Source: Mycobacterium sp. ITM-2016-00316 (GTDB lineage Bacteria; Actinomycetota; Actinomycetes; Mycobacteriales; Mycobacteriaceae). From it: 64,000 nucleotides of DNA. This document shows, piece by piece, positions 26,869 to 34,620 of the stretch (its first letter is position 1; each line of letters opens with the position of its first letter). A program made the translations under genes and the position numbers. Location of the stretch: positions 5,518,001 to 5,582,000 of the forward strand of contig NZ_CP134398.1 in the NCBI RefSeq assembly GCF_002968335.2, in the 5' to 3' direction. Below the pieces are notes generated by a model that did not search any database, was not told the DNA's origin, and was given only the letters and a program-made list of their open reading frames with translations.

Positions 26869-27728
26869 GCGGCACTCCTGATGCCCTCGATGATGCGGGC
26901 GAAACCCTCGGTGCCGTGGCCCGCGTCGATCTGCCGGTGAATGAGCCGCTGCACGACGTCGACCACCTCGGTGCTGACCCCCTGATCGCGGCTGGCCTCG
27001 ATGATGTCGGTGATGTCGGAGAACAACAGGCTCTGCTGGCCGGGCACCGAGTAGTCGTTGCCGTCGATGACGGCGGCGAACTCCGGTAGCGATTCGGCGG
27101 TCACCTGCAGCCAGGGCACCGCCATCGCGGCAAAGTCTCCTGCGGTCACCCCAGCCCTGCTCAGCATCGCCGCACCGTGGAAGAACCCGGCGAACATCAC
27201 GTACATCGCCGACAGCAACGCCAGATCATGTAGCGAGGCCATCCATGCGTCGTCACCGAAATACTCTGCCGTTCCCCACAGTTCGAGGATGGCGCGGTGC
27301 TCGTCGAGAATGTCTCGGCTTCCGCTGTAGAAGATCCTGGACCCGGGACGGGCGATCATCTCCGGTGTGGCCATGATGCCGCCGTCGAGATACCGGGCGC
27401 CCAGCCCGTCCGCCCAGCGCGCCAGTTCGCGGGCGCTCTCCGGAGAGGTGGTGGTGAGATTCAGGATCTGTGCGCCGGCCAGCCGGCCGGCGACCGGGTC
27501 GAGGACCTCGTGCACCGATCGGTGGTCGAACAGGCAGACCACCACCAGCGGTGCTGATTTCACCGCCTCCTCGACGGTGCGCGCCACCCGGGCGCCGAGG
27601 CCGTCGGTCTTCGCAGCGGTGCGATTCCACACCGTGGTGGAGTGCCCGGCGGCGATGGCGGCGCGGGCCAGCGCCGCACCCATCTCGCCGAGGCCGATGA
27701 AAGTGATCGGTGGCAGTTGCAGCGTCAT
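26865..27728 (-). CDS. Imine reductase / beta-hydroxyacid dehydrogenase-like protein (first copy)
   Basis: A 287-residue paralogue of the downstream gene. Cofactor motif GLGEMGAALARAAIAAG then TTVWNRTAAK, nearly identical to its neighbour in that segment. The segment LYDGGIMATPE-like (YLDGGIMATPEMI) and the C-terminal helix LHDLALLSAMYVMFAGFFHG fit imine reductases. The ATG at 27728 is selected; upstream codons in frame run across the regulator's promoter. First gene of the likely two-gene operon, divergent from the HxlR gene. Confidence 0.82.
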   Translation of the reverse strand: MTLQLPPITFIGLGEMGAALARAAIAAGHSTTVWNRTAAKTDGLGARVARTVEEAVKSAPLVVVCLFDHRSVHEVLDPVAGRLAGAQILNLTTTSPESARELARWADGLGARYLDGGIMATPEMIARPGSRIFYSGSRDILDEHRAILELWGTAEYFGDDAWMASLHDLALLSAMYVMFAGFFHGAAMLSRAGVTAGDFAAMAVPWLQVTAESLPEFAAVIDGNDYSVPGQQSLLFSDITDIIEASRDQGVSTEVVDVVQRLIHRQIDAGHGTEGFARIIEGIRSAA

Positions 27729-27764
27729 GGCACCATCGTGGGTGCGACACAGAGTTTTCGACAA

Positions 27765-27787
27765 GTACCCACTAAATAGTGGGGTAC
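27765..27787. promoter_or_regulatory. Palindromic operator candidate for the HxlR regulator
   Basis: GTACCCACT and AGTGGGGTAC flank AAAT; the arms are complementary apart from one extra G. The site lies midway between the divergent starts at 27728 and 27835. HxlR proteins bind such palindromes in divergent promoters, so control of both genes is a reasonable inference. Confidence 0.6.
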
Positions 27788-27834
27788 GCACCTTTTGGTA
27801 AGTAATGGCTGCGACGTGCGGGAAAGGAATGTCG

Positions 27835-28179
27835 ATGGGACAGTTGGGCCAGTTCACCTGCGGCTTGGATGCGGGCTTCGCGGTGGTGGACGGAAAGTGG
27901 AAGCCCCTCATCTTGTGGGAGCTGCAGGATGGCGCCAAACGCTTCAACGCGCTGCACCGCAGCCTGCCCGGCGTCTCACAGAAGATGCTGACCCAGCATC
28001 TGAAGGAATTACAGCGTCACGGTGTGGTGCACCGCGAGAGCTACCACGAGGTGCCGCCACGGGTGGAGTACTCGATGACCCCGGCCGGCGAGGCGCTGCT
28101 GAAAGCCCTTGCACCACTGAGTGACTGGGCCGAAGAGCACATCGAACTGATCTGTGCCGCTAGACCCGATGCAGGGTGA
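27835..28179 (+). CDS. HxlR-family winged-helix regulator
   Basis: A 114-residue regulator with the single HxlR domain: FAVVDGKWKPLILWEL, then RFNALHRSLPGVSQKMLTQH with the recognition helix, and the wing ESYHEVPPRVEYSMTPAG. The ATG at 27835 has AAGGA 6 bases upstream; an earlier ATG at 27829 is too close to that site. It is divergent from the two imine-reductase-like genes, with a palindrome between. Its 3' end overlaps the convergent phosphoesterase gene by 20 bp. Confidence 0.88.
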   Translation: MGQLGQFTCGLDAGFAVVDGKWKPLILWELQDGAKRFNALHRSLPGVSQKMLTQHLKELQRHGVVHRESYHEVPPRVEYSMTPAGEALLKALAPLSDWAEEHIELICAARPDAG

Positions 28180-28651
28180 CGTCGGTGAGCACGCCGTCGT
28201 CGACCGAGGCGGTCATATAGGTGCAGAAAGGCTGGCGCCGGCGGTCGGTCGGTGAGCCCGGATTGAGCAGTCGCAGACCGGTGGAGGCCGTCGCGTCCCA
28301 GGGGATGTGGCTGTGCCCGAAGACCAGCACATCGGTGTCCGGGTAGAGCCGGGCCATCCGTTCGTCACGCCCGGTCGATACACCCGCCTCGTGCGTGACG
28401 GTGAACCGCAACCCGCCGAGCGTGACGTCGGCCCGCTCGGGCAGCCGCGCCCGCAACTCGTCACCGTCATTGTTTCCCCAGCACGCCACCAGCAACCGGG
28501 CACGGTCCTGCAGCCGGTCCAACAGATCCGGCGCCATCCAGTCACCCGCATGCAGCACCGCGTCGGCCTCATCGATTGCGTCCCACACCACCGCCGGTAT
28601 ATCCCGTGCCCGGTTGGGGACGTGGGTGTCGGATATCAGCAAAAGACGCAT
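28160..28651 (-). CDS. YfcE-type metallophosphoesterase
   Basis: A 163-residue phosphodiesterase. The two-metal motifs are present: DTH (LLISDTHVPNRA), GDW (LHAGDWMAPDLL), GNND (CWGNNDGDEL), THEAG and the final GHSH (VFGHSHIP). This matches the YfcE/MJ0936 family of small phosphodiesterases. Substrate unknown. It is divergent from the GGDEF-EAL gene across only 23 bp, and converges on hxlR. Confidence 0.85.
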   Translation of the reverse strand: MRLLLISDTHVPNRARDIPAVVWDAIDEADAVLHAGDWMAPDLLDRLQDRARLLVACWGNNDGDELRARLPERADVTLGGLRFTVTHEAGVSTGRDERMARLYPDTDVLVFGHSHIPWDATASTGLRLLNPGSPTDRRRQPFCTYMTASVDDGVLTDVTLHRV

Positions 28652-28674
28652 CCTTGGCAGGCTATCGCAGCCTC

Positions 28675-31086
28675 ATGATGTTGCTGGACCGGCTGGGCCA
28701 ATTAGTATCCTCGGCACCCGAAGACCACTCTAAGCTGCATGTAATGCGCATGATCAGGTCGAACCCCAGCTACGCCGCCGGCTTGGCGGTTTACCTGGTG
28801 TTTGTTTGCTGGTTGCTTGCCGGTTGGGGCGGTACGCAGGTGACGACCGTGGTCAGCTCGGTCGGCTTCGTTGCGTTCAGTGGACTGACCTGTGCATGCG
28901 CCGCCATGGCCGCCCACGCCGGCCGGGGCAGGATCCGGATCGGATGGATCGCCATTGCCTTCGGCTGCCTGGGCTGGGTCGCCGGCAGCCTGGTGTGGCT
29001 CTATTCCACGACGGTCCTCCAGATCGACCCGTCGTTCCCATCCGTGGCCGATATCGGCTTTCTGGCGCTCCCCTCGGCGGTCGGCATCGTCTGGATGTTG
29101 CGCGCCGCGAACAGCAGGCTTTCCGTCTTCCGGCAGCTGCTCGATGGCACGGTGATCGCCTCCGCGCTGTTCCTGTTGGTCTGGGTGGCGGTGTTGCACC
29201 GCGTGTTCCACGACCATCGTTTCGACACCATCGACGCCGCGTTGACCGCGATCTACCCGATCGCCGCGCTGACCATGGTCACCCTGTCGGTGCTGGTGCT
29301 GACCACCGTGCCGGCGGGTCGTCGCTATATTCTCGGCGTCTTCACCGCGGGCATCATCGCCATCGCGATGGGAGACGTCGCGGCGCTGTACCTGCAACTG
29401 GAGGGCAACCACTCGATCGGTGGCTTCCCGATCATCAGCAAGGTCACCGGGCTGCTGATGATCGCGGCCGCGGCGAAGATGTCGGCCGACGTGAAACGGG
29501 GCTCGGCCACTTCGGGTAGCCGCGTGATGCCGACAACCATCATGTGGTTGCCGTACGCGACGATGCCGTTCGCCGTCGTCGCCGCGGTGGCGTCCCTGTG
29601 GCCCGACACGAATGCCCGCCCGGTGCTGGTCGGGGTGGCGATCCTGGTGATCGCCGCACTGATCCGTCAGCTCACCGTCTTGCTGGAGAATCGACAACTG
29701 CTCGGGGAAGTCGCCGAGCACGCGTTCCGCGACCCGCTCACCGGGCTCGCCAACCGGCTGTTGTTCACCGATCGCCTCGATCACGCCATCGCGCTGCAGC
29801 ATCGCGACGGGCGACAGGTGGCTGTGCTGTCGCTGGACCTCGACGACTTCAAGCTGGTCAACGACAATCTCGGGCACCACTGCGGGGATGAGTTGCTGCG
29901 CGAGATCGCGGGCCGGCTGGTACGCAGCGTTCCTCCGGGCCACACCGTTGCCCGGCTCGGTGGCGACGAGTTCGCGATCATCCTCGAGGCCGGTCCGGAA
30001 ACCCCCGAGCAGATCGCGGGTCGGGTCATGCACGCCTTCGATGACGCGTTCCAGCTCGACGGTGAGGACGTCTACATCCACCCCAGCATCGGCTTGGTCG
30101 CCGCGCCGGGGCACTCGGAGCCGCCGATCAACACCGAGGAACTGCTCAAGCGGGCCGACGTGGCGATGTATGTGGCGAAGCGTTCCGGCGTCGGCGGGAT
30201 CCAGGTGTTCGTCCCCGGCATGCAGATCGGCGATGTGGACACCGCGCCGGCGTGGGGGGACAGCGGGCAGATCCGTCTTCCGCCGGTCTCGGAGATCCGG
30301 CTGCTCGGAGAGTTGCGCCGGGTGGTCGACGGCGGCGATCTCCGGCTGGCCTATCAGCCGCAGATCTCGCTGGCGACCGGCGACATCGTTGGTGTCGAGG
30401 CGCTGGTGCGGTGGCCGCATCCCGACCTCGGTGTGCTCACACCCCATCAGTTCCTGCCGCTCATCCGGCGCAACGGCCTGATGGGCGCCGTGACGGATCT
30501 GGTGCTGGAACAGGCGGCCCGCGATGCCGCCGCCTGGTACCGGCCCGGGGTCCGCGAGGTGCCGGTCGCCATCAACCTGTTCGCGCCGTCGTTCAACGAT
30601 GCGACGCTGCCCGAGCGGATCGGCGCGGTGCTGGCCGGTCACGGCCTGCCCCCGGAGGCGGTGACCATCGAGATCACCGAGCACTACCTGCTGGCCAACG
30701 CGCTCCAGGCCCGTGATGTCATCGAGCGGCTCCGCAGGGCCGGGTTCCGGGTCTCCATCGACGATTTCGGCAGCGGGTACGCGACCATGAGCTATCTGCG
30801 GGATCTGCCGATCGACGAGCTGAAACTGGACAGCAACTTCGTGGCGCCCATGTTGGCGAACCCGAGGGCGGCCGCGATCGTGCATTCGGTGATCAAGCTG
30901 ACCCACACGCTGGGCATCACCAGCGTCGCCGAAGGTGTCGAAGATGCCGAGACCGCCGAACTGCTGCGCGGGTACGGCTGCACCGTGGCTCAGGGCAACT
31001 ACTTTGCCGAGCCGGTGTTCACCACCGCCCTGCAGGCCCAGCTGGACGTCACGGCCCGCCGAGCAGCTCCGCCATCCGCGGTATGA
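28675..31086 (+). CDS. Membrane GGDEF-EAL cyclic-di-GMP enzyme
   Basis: An 803-residue protein. About ten hydrophobic segments (about residues 25-350) form a membrane sensor region without a recognised ligand domain. A GGDEF domain follows (about 370-530) with intact RLGGDEF. The autoinhibitory RxxD site upstream of it is missing (PPGH at that place). An EAL domain (about 560-790) keeps EALVRW, the Asn of AINLF, EITEHY, DDFGSGY, ELKLD and VAEGVE, so it should be catalytic. It can therefore make and break c-di-GMP. ATG at 28675 or 28678; 28744 is a shorter option. Its end overlaps the convergent gene by 38 bp. Confidence 0.88.
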   Translation: MMLLDRLGQLVSSAPEDHSKLHVMRMIRSNPSYAAGLAVYLVFVCWLLAGWGGTQVTTVVSSVGFVAFSGLTCACAAMAAHAGRGRIRIGWIAIAFGCLGWVAGSLVWLYSTTVLQIDPSFPSVADIGFLALPSAVGIVWMLRAANSRLSVFRQLLDGTVIASALFLLVWVAVLHRVFHDHRFDTIDAALTAIYPIAALTMVTLSVLVLTTVPAGRRYILGVFTAGIIAIAMGDVAALYLQLEGNHSIGGFPIISKVTGLLMIAAAAKMSADVKRGSATSGSRVMPTTIMWLPYATMPFAVVAAVASLWPDTNARPVLVGVAILVIAALIRQLTVLLENRQLLGEVAEHAFRDPLTGLANRLLFTDRLDHAIALQHRDGRQVAVLSLDLDDFKLVNDNLGHHCGDELLREIAGRLVRSVPPGHTVARLGGDEFAIILEAGPETPEQIAGRVMHAFDDAFQLDGEDVYIHPSIGLVAAPGHSEPPINTEELLKRADVAMYVAKRSGVGGIQVFVPGMQIGDVDTAPAWGDSGQIRLPPVSEIRLLGELRRVVDGGDLRLAYQPQISLATGDIVGVEALVRWPHPDLGVLTPHQFLPLIRRNGLMGAVTDLVLEQAARDAAAWYRPGVREVPVAINLFAPSFNDATLPERIGAVLAGHGLPPEAVTIEITEHYLLANALQARDVIERLRRAGFRVSIDDFGSGYATMSYLRDLPIDELKLDSNFVAPMLANPRAAAIVHSVIKLTHTLGITSVAEGVEDAETAELLRGYGCTVAQGNYFAEPVFTTALQAQLDVTARRAAPPSAV

Positions 31087-31435
31087 CCGCCTGCAGGCCC
31101 TTGAACGGCCTGATCATCACCTTGAACGAGATGATCTTGCCGTCCTCGCCCCAGTGGATCATGTCGATACCGTCGACCACCACACCGTCGAGGGTGGCCT
31201 GGAACTCCAGGATCGCCGAGTTCTCGCCGTACCACTGCTCGACGTAGTGGAAGTCGGTGCCGCCGAAGAGTTTCGCGGCGGCGTTCAAATACCTGGCCGT
31301 GGTGGCCTTGCCCCGCTGCGGGGTGAACACCGCCGGTGAATAGAACACCGCGTCCTCGGCGAGCAGCTCGTCGAGGACGGCCGGGTCGTGGTTGTCGATG
31401 TAGTCGATCCAGCGCTGGATCACCTGCGGGGTCAT
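31049..31435 (-). CDS. NTF2/SnoaL-like small protein
   Basis: A 128-residue single-domain protein of the NTF2-like fold. Features are the N-terminal helix QRWIDYIDNHDPAVLDELLA, DAVFYSPAV, and the strands YVEQWYGENSAILEFQATLDG and GIDMIHWGEDGKIISFKVM. Members include isomerases, hydrolases and binding proteins, so the role cannot be told. It lies just left of the tRNA-Arg island boundary. Confidence 0.78.
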   Translation of the reverse strand: MTPQVIQRWIDYIDNHDPAVLDELLAEDAVFYSPAVFTPQRGKATTARYLNAAAKLFGGTDFHYVEQWYGENSAILEFQATLDGVVVDGIDMIHWGEDGKIISFKVMIRPFKGLQAVIPRMAELLGGP

Positions 31436-31453
31436 GGACCCATCCTGCCTGAG

Positions 31454-31487
31454 TGCGCCCGAAGGGGATTCGAACCCCTAACCTTCT
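31454..31487 (-). repeat. Displaced 3'-end copy of tRNA-Arg(ACG): att site of an island
   Basis: These 34 bases match the last 33 bases of the tRNA-Arg gene (34283-34315) except for one extra G, which breaks the T-stem register. The match stops abruptly after ACCTTCT. The orientation is that of the tRNA 3' end. This is the pattern left when an element integrates into a tRNA gene and supplies a new 3' end, so the intervening 2.8 kb is foreign. Confidence 0.85.
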
Positions 31488-31658
31488 AGCGTGTCCATAT
31501 AGCCAAATGGAATCCGTGAAGGTCCGTTAACCTACTGCACTGCAACATGACTGAGCATCATCAGTCCGTCTCCGTGCGTGGGAATCCGTGGGGATTTGGA
31601 CCCGTTTGTACTAGGAAAACAGCGGCTCTGCGAGAACCATCGCAACTTGACGGCTCAC

Positions 31659-33119
31659 CTACTTGCTGAGATCAACCCGCCCGGATTCATAGAATGTCTC
31701 GGTGCAGATGCCCTGCACATCGGTGGCCTCGTCTGGCACGGTCATCCACCAGAAGCCCGGTGCATGCGCCGCCAAAATTCCTGGCTCATGCTTCGATGGA
31801 TAGTGATTCGCCGTCGGATCGACGATCACCTCGCCGAGGACGCTGCCGCCCGACTGGCCGCGAAGAGTGCGATCTACCGCCTCGACAACCCACAGGTTAC
31901 GTGGCCACGGTGCCATCCGATACCTTCGCGCGACCTCGGGATCGAGGCCGGCTCTGCCTCCGAGGCCAAACTTGAAGTCGCTGGAGTCAGCGTTGTAGGT
32001 CCGAAAGGTCAGATCGCCTCTGTCCTGGACCTGACGCAGGAGATTAGTAGAGGACGCCGACTGTAACCACTGCTCGAACCACCAGCGGCCCATCACTTCT
32101 GCCCGCTCGCCAGTCATGTAGATCTTCGGGGGCAGAGGGATTATCACCTGTCTCCAAGGCTGGTGCGATATCGACGGCTCATTCCATGGATCGTTCACCC
32201 TCATATACGGCCCTGCAGCGTCGTCATGTCGATACAACGTTAGATTCGGGTGAGCGCCGGACGGCTGCCGCGTATAGCCCACCACGAGCCAAACATGATT
32301 GTCAGAGAAGACGATCGGACTGATATTGCTGTTCACGCACCTGCAGAGAATCGGATACAGCCCGAGAAACCCAGCAGCCTGATTCTCGCTCGAAGTTTGA
32401 GGGAGAGCCAATGTGGCAGGTGACAATCCAAGAGTCGCCATTCCCGCCATCATCTGTTGGTGGGTCAATCCCTCGGATGGAACCTGACGCGCAACCACGT
32501 TGCCACCGCGTGTCGCTTCGTGAATCTCGGCTGGAAGTTTTCTTCCTAGCTGGTGGCGCAAGTACGCGTGTCGCAGCACCATCCACACATCCGAGTGCGC
32601 GCACCTCAAGTACTGCGCATCCTGGCTGATGAACGGCATCCCTCGCACTGTCATGGGCCAACCCAAAACGTCGACGTTTTCGATTGCCTCACAGCGAGTT
32701 CCATCAACGAGCTCCGCTGGTGGTTCGATCATTGTCCGCCCGACCGGCTGCGACGGCAACGGACGCAGGACCGTATACCCCTTGTAGTGGTCGGTGATAG
32801 CCGAGAGATCGCCAAGGTCGGCTGGCAGCGGCGCGGTGAAGAAGTGTGCGCGGTGAGCAATCGACGGATACCGCGAATACGTCGTCGAGTAGAACCGCGA
32901 GTGCTCGCTTCGCCAATCCGCGTCGATATATCGCGTTTCGACCAAGATGCTCTCAACGTTGTACGACGCCACAACTTTGATCACCTGCAACAGCGCAGGG
33001 TTGCCGCGACCCGCCGTGTACCGCGAGAAGAAATTCTGCCAACCGGCAGGATCCTGTTTGACGTCGTAGGTCGTGACGAAGGCAGGCGGGTTCTCGGCCC
33101 AGTCGTTGAACGCGGACAC
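31659..33119 (-). CDS. Papain/C39-like cysteine-peptidase-fold protein, island cargo
   Basis: A 486-residue protein of no named family known to me. The N-terminal region (1-150) contains the notable segment YKGYTVLRPLP followed by GRTMIEPP. From about residue 155 there is a papain/C39-like pattern: QYLRCAHSDVWM with Cys173, then DNHVWLVVGY with His275, then MRVNDPW with Asp310, in the order and spacing of C39-type peptidases. The C-terminal 170 residues are unassigned. Start GTG at 33119, chosen because the upstream small gene ends at 33145; the frame is open further upstream. No signal peptide. Lower GC and codon use unlike the core genes. Peptidase activity is inferred. Confidence 0.65.
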   Translation of the reverse strand: MSAFNDWAENPPAFVTTYDVKQDPAGWQNFFSRYTAGRGNPALLQVIKVVASYNVESILVETRYIDADWRSEHSRFYSTTYSRYPSIAHRAHFFTAPLPADLGDLSAITDHYKGYTVLRPLPSQPVGRTMIEPPAELVDGTRCEAIENVDVLGWPMTVRGMPFISQDAQYLRCAHSDVWMVLRHAYLRHQLGRKLPAEIHEATRGGNVVARQVPSEGLTHQQMMAGMATLGLSPATLALPQTSSENQAAGFLGLYPILCRCVNSNISPIVFSDNHVWLVVGYTRQPSGAHPNLTLYRHDDAAGPYMRVNDPWNEPSISHQPWRQVIIPLPPKIYMTGERAEVMGRWWFEQWLQSASSTNLLRQVQDRGDLTFRTYNADSSDFKFGLGGRAGLDPEVARRYRMAPWPRNLWVVEAVDRTLRGQSGGSVLGEVIVDPTANHYPSKHEPGILAAHAPGFWWMTVPDEATDVQGICTETFYESGRVDLSK

Positions 33120-33144
33120 CCAAGTGACCCGGCGGCGATCTTGA

Positions 33145-33315
33145 CTAGAAGATACGCAGGGACGAGGCCGAGAGTTCGGCGGAACGCTCCGCCTCGCGAA
33201 TGCGGTCCAAGTCACGACCGAGCGGATCAAAATCGGAATCTTCCAACCGCAAACCAAACCGCACCCGCTCCGACGGCGGGAGGAGATCAGTCGATGTGGT
33301 GTCGGTCGTGGGCAT
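33145..33315 (-). CDS. Small acidic protein upstream of the cysteine-peptidase-like gene
   Basis: A 56-residue open frame starting MPTTDTTSTD at 33315 (33324 is an alternative ATG), ending 25 bp before the start of the peptidase-like gene on the same strand. It is charged (RLEDSDFDPLGRDLDRIREA) and probably helical in the second half. No family recognised. Its close spacing suggests co-transcription and a functional partner, such as a regulator, inhibitor or substrate of the peptidase-like protein; that is speculation. Confidence 0.45.
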   Translation of the reverse strand: MPTTDTTSTDLLPPSERVRFGLRLEDSDFDPLGRDLDRIREAERSAELSASSLRIF

Positions 33316-33435
33316 GGCAGCCATAATAGGCACTCGGCTCCTCTGTCTTACAACTTCCAACATACTGACGGTACCCGTTCGCAACATAACTGAACCCACC
33401 GACGGGCTTGGCGAGGCGCGCCGCTACCTGCACGT

Positions 33436-33936
33436 ATGCATTCCCTGGCCAATCTGCCAGCAAAAGCGTCCGATCGCCGGGTCCGCCGGGCCATCCAAAT
33501 GGTGGAAATCCTCACTGGACAGGCCCAGGACAAAGAGCATCCGGCCCGACCGAAAAAGCAGGGGCAAACCCACGGTGAGATGTACCTCCCCGCGCCACGG
33601 CTCCCATGGCAGACTCCGGACGTGAGCGACGATACCGAGGACCTGTCGGCCTATTGGCCTCTCTTACCTGAGCAGTACACAGCCTTCCAAACTGCCCTGG
33701 ACATCCTGAACAGCTACATGATCGAACCCGGCGGGTTCGGCCCAGGCACCCGAGAGCAGTTAGAGACTGCTGTTCTGGATGGGCCCGGTTCTGGGCAGGA
33801 CAACGCCGTGGAACTGGCCGTCGGCTTGATGAATGTCGCGATGGCCTTGGTGGCGATGCGGCAAATGGAACGGAGCGAGCCACCGTACAAGACGATTCAG
33901 TTACTCCGGGCGGCTTTTCAAACACCTGCCGATTGA
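33436..33936 (+). CDS. Hypothetical island protein
   Basis: A 166-residue open frame divergent from the small acidic gene. The first 60 residues are basic (SDRRVRRAIQ, ARPKKQGQ); the rest is a helical segment (YWPLLPEQYTAFQTALDILN, then NAVELAVGLMNVAMALVAMRQ). No domain is recognised. Internal ATG at 33580 (MYLPAPR) is a possible later start. Coding status is supported by length and by the island context, not by homology. Confidence 0.4.
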   Translation: MHSLANLPAKASDRRVRRAIQMVEILTGQAQDKEHPARPKKQGQTHGEMYLPAPRLPWQTPDVSDDTEDLSAYWPLLPEQYTAFQTALDILNSYMIEPGGFGPGTREQLETAVLDGPGSGQDNAVELAVGLMNVAMALVAMRQMERSEPPYKTIQLLRAAFQTPAD

Positions 33937-34282
33937 GACTCTTTGTGCGCCGATGGTGCTGATGCGGACGGCGCTTGGTGATGAGGACCATAGCCAGGCT
34001 GCGCGATCCGGGCAATGTGTGTGCACCGCGAAAGTCCCGGAACCCGTGCGTACCTAAATCCGCAGCGCCATATGGCAGAAGTCTGAGGCCCAAGGGGCTC
34101 CCCACCCGGGTCATCGGCGTGCTGCCTGTGCTTCGCGGGCGGATTTGGCCAGCGTCACACCCACGGCCCGGACGTGCGCGAGGTGTTGGACGAGTACGCC
34201 AGCGCCCGGGAATGATGTTGCGAAAAAAGCAGCGACTCCCGGGCGTCGTGCTGATGCCGCGGGAGTCGTGATGGTGCTTGTG
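33937..34282. other. Island right end without a complete gene
   Basis: This 346-bp stretch next to the tRNA-Arg 3' end has no complete gene. A short frame ending at 34215 reads like a C-terminal fragment (HTHGPDVREVLDEYASARE) with no start, perhaps a remnant of a lost gene such as an integrase or other element gene; the identity cannot be settled by eye. Confidence 0.4.
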
Positions 34283-34355
34283 TGCGCCCGAAGGGATTCG
34301 AACCCCTAACCTTCTGATCCGTAGTCAGATGCTCTATCCGTTGAGCTACGGGCGC
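34283..34355 (-). tRNA. tRNA-Arg(ACG)
   Basis: A 73-base tRNA on the minus strand. The acceptor pairs GCGCCCG with CGGGCGC. The anticodon loop CTACGGA gives anticodon ACG, the substrate of TadA (encoded at 14052). The T-arm contains GGTTCGAATCC. CCA is not encoded. Its 3' end faces the island, and a copy of that end lies at 31454. Confidence 0.96.
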
Positions 34356-34424
34356 TTGGTCGTGCTGGTGGAGCGTCGTGCTGGTCTTGCCTGGTCTTGC
34401 CGGTCGAACTATTCAGTTATGCAG

Positions 34425-34513
34425 CGGAGGCGAGAGGATTTGAACCTCCGGTCCGCTTTAAGGCGGACAACTCATTAGCAGTGAGTCCCATTCGGCCGCT
34501 CTGGCACGCCTCC
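34425..34513 (-). tRNA. tRNA-Ser(GCT)
   Basis: An 89-base class II tRNA on the minus strand. The acceptor pairs GGAGGCG with CGCCTCC, the anticodon loop CTGCTAA gives GCT, and the long variable arm (TCCGCC...GGCGGA type) is typical of serine. T-arm GGTTCAAATCC. It lies 69 bp upstream of tRNA-Arg on the same strand, so the two may be co-transcribed. Confidence 0.95.
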
Positions 34514-34620
34514 TGAACGATCTGAGGGTACCGGACCCCCGGAACCGCCGAGCGCACAGATTACACAGGCCGGACGGCGGAAGGCAAAGCGCGCCTTCCA
34601 CGCACCCCTAGAATGGCTGG

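Noticed and set aside
28702..30906. Open frame of 734 codons antisense to the GGDEF-EAL gene
   Set aside because: Shadow of a real gene with intact GGDEF and EAL motifs; composition is non-protein-like.
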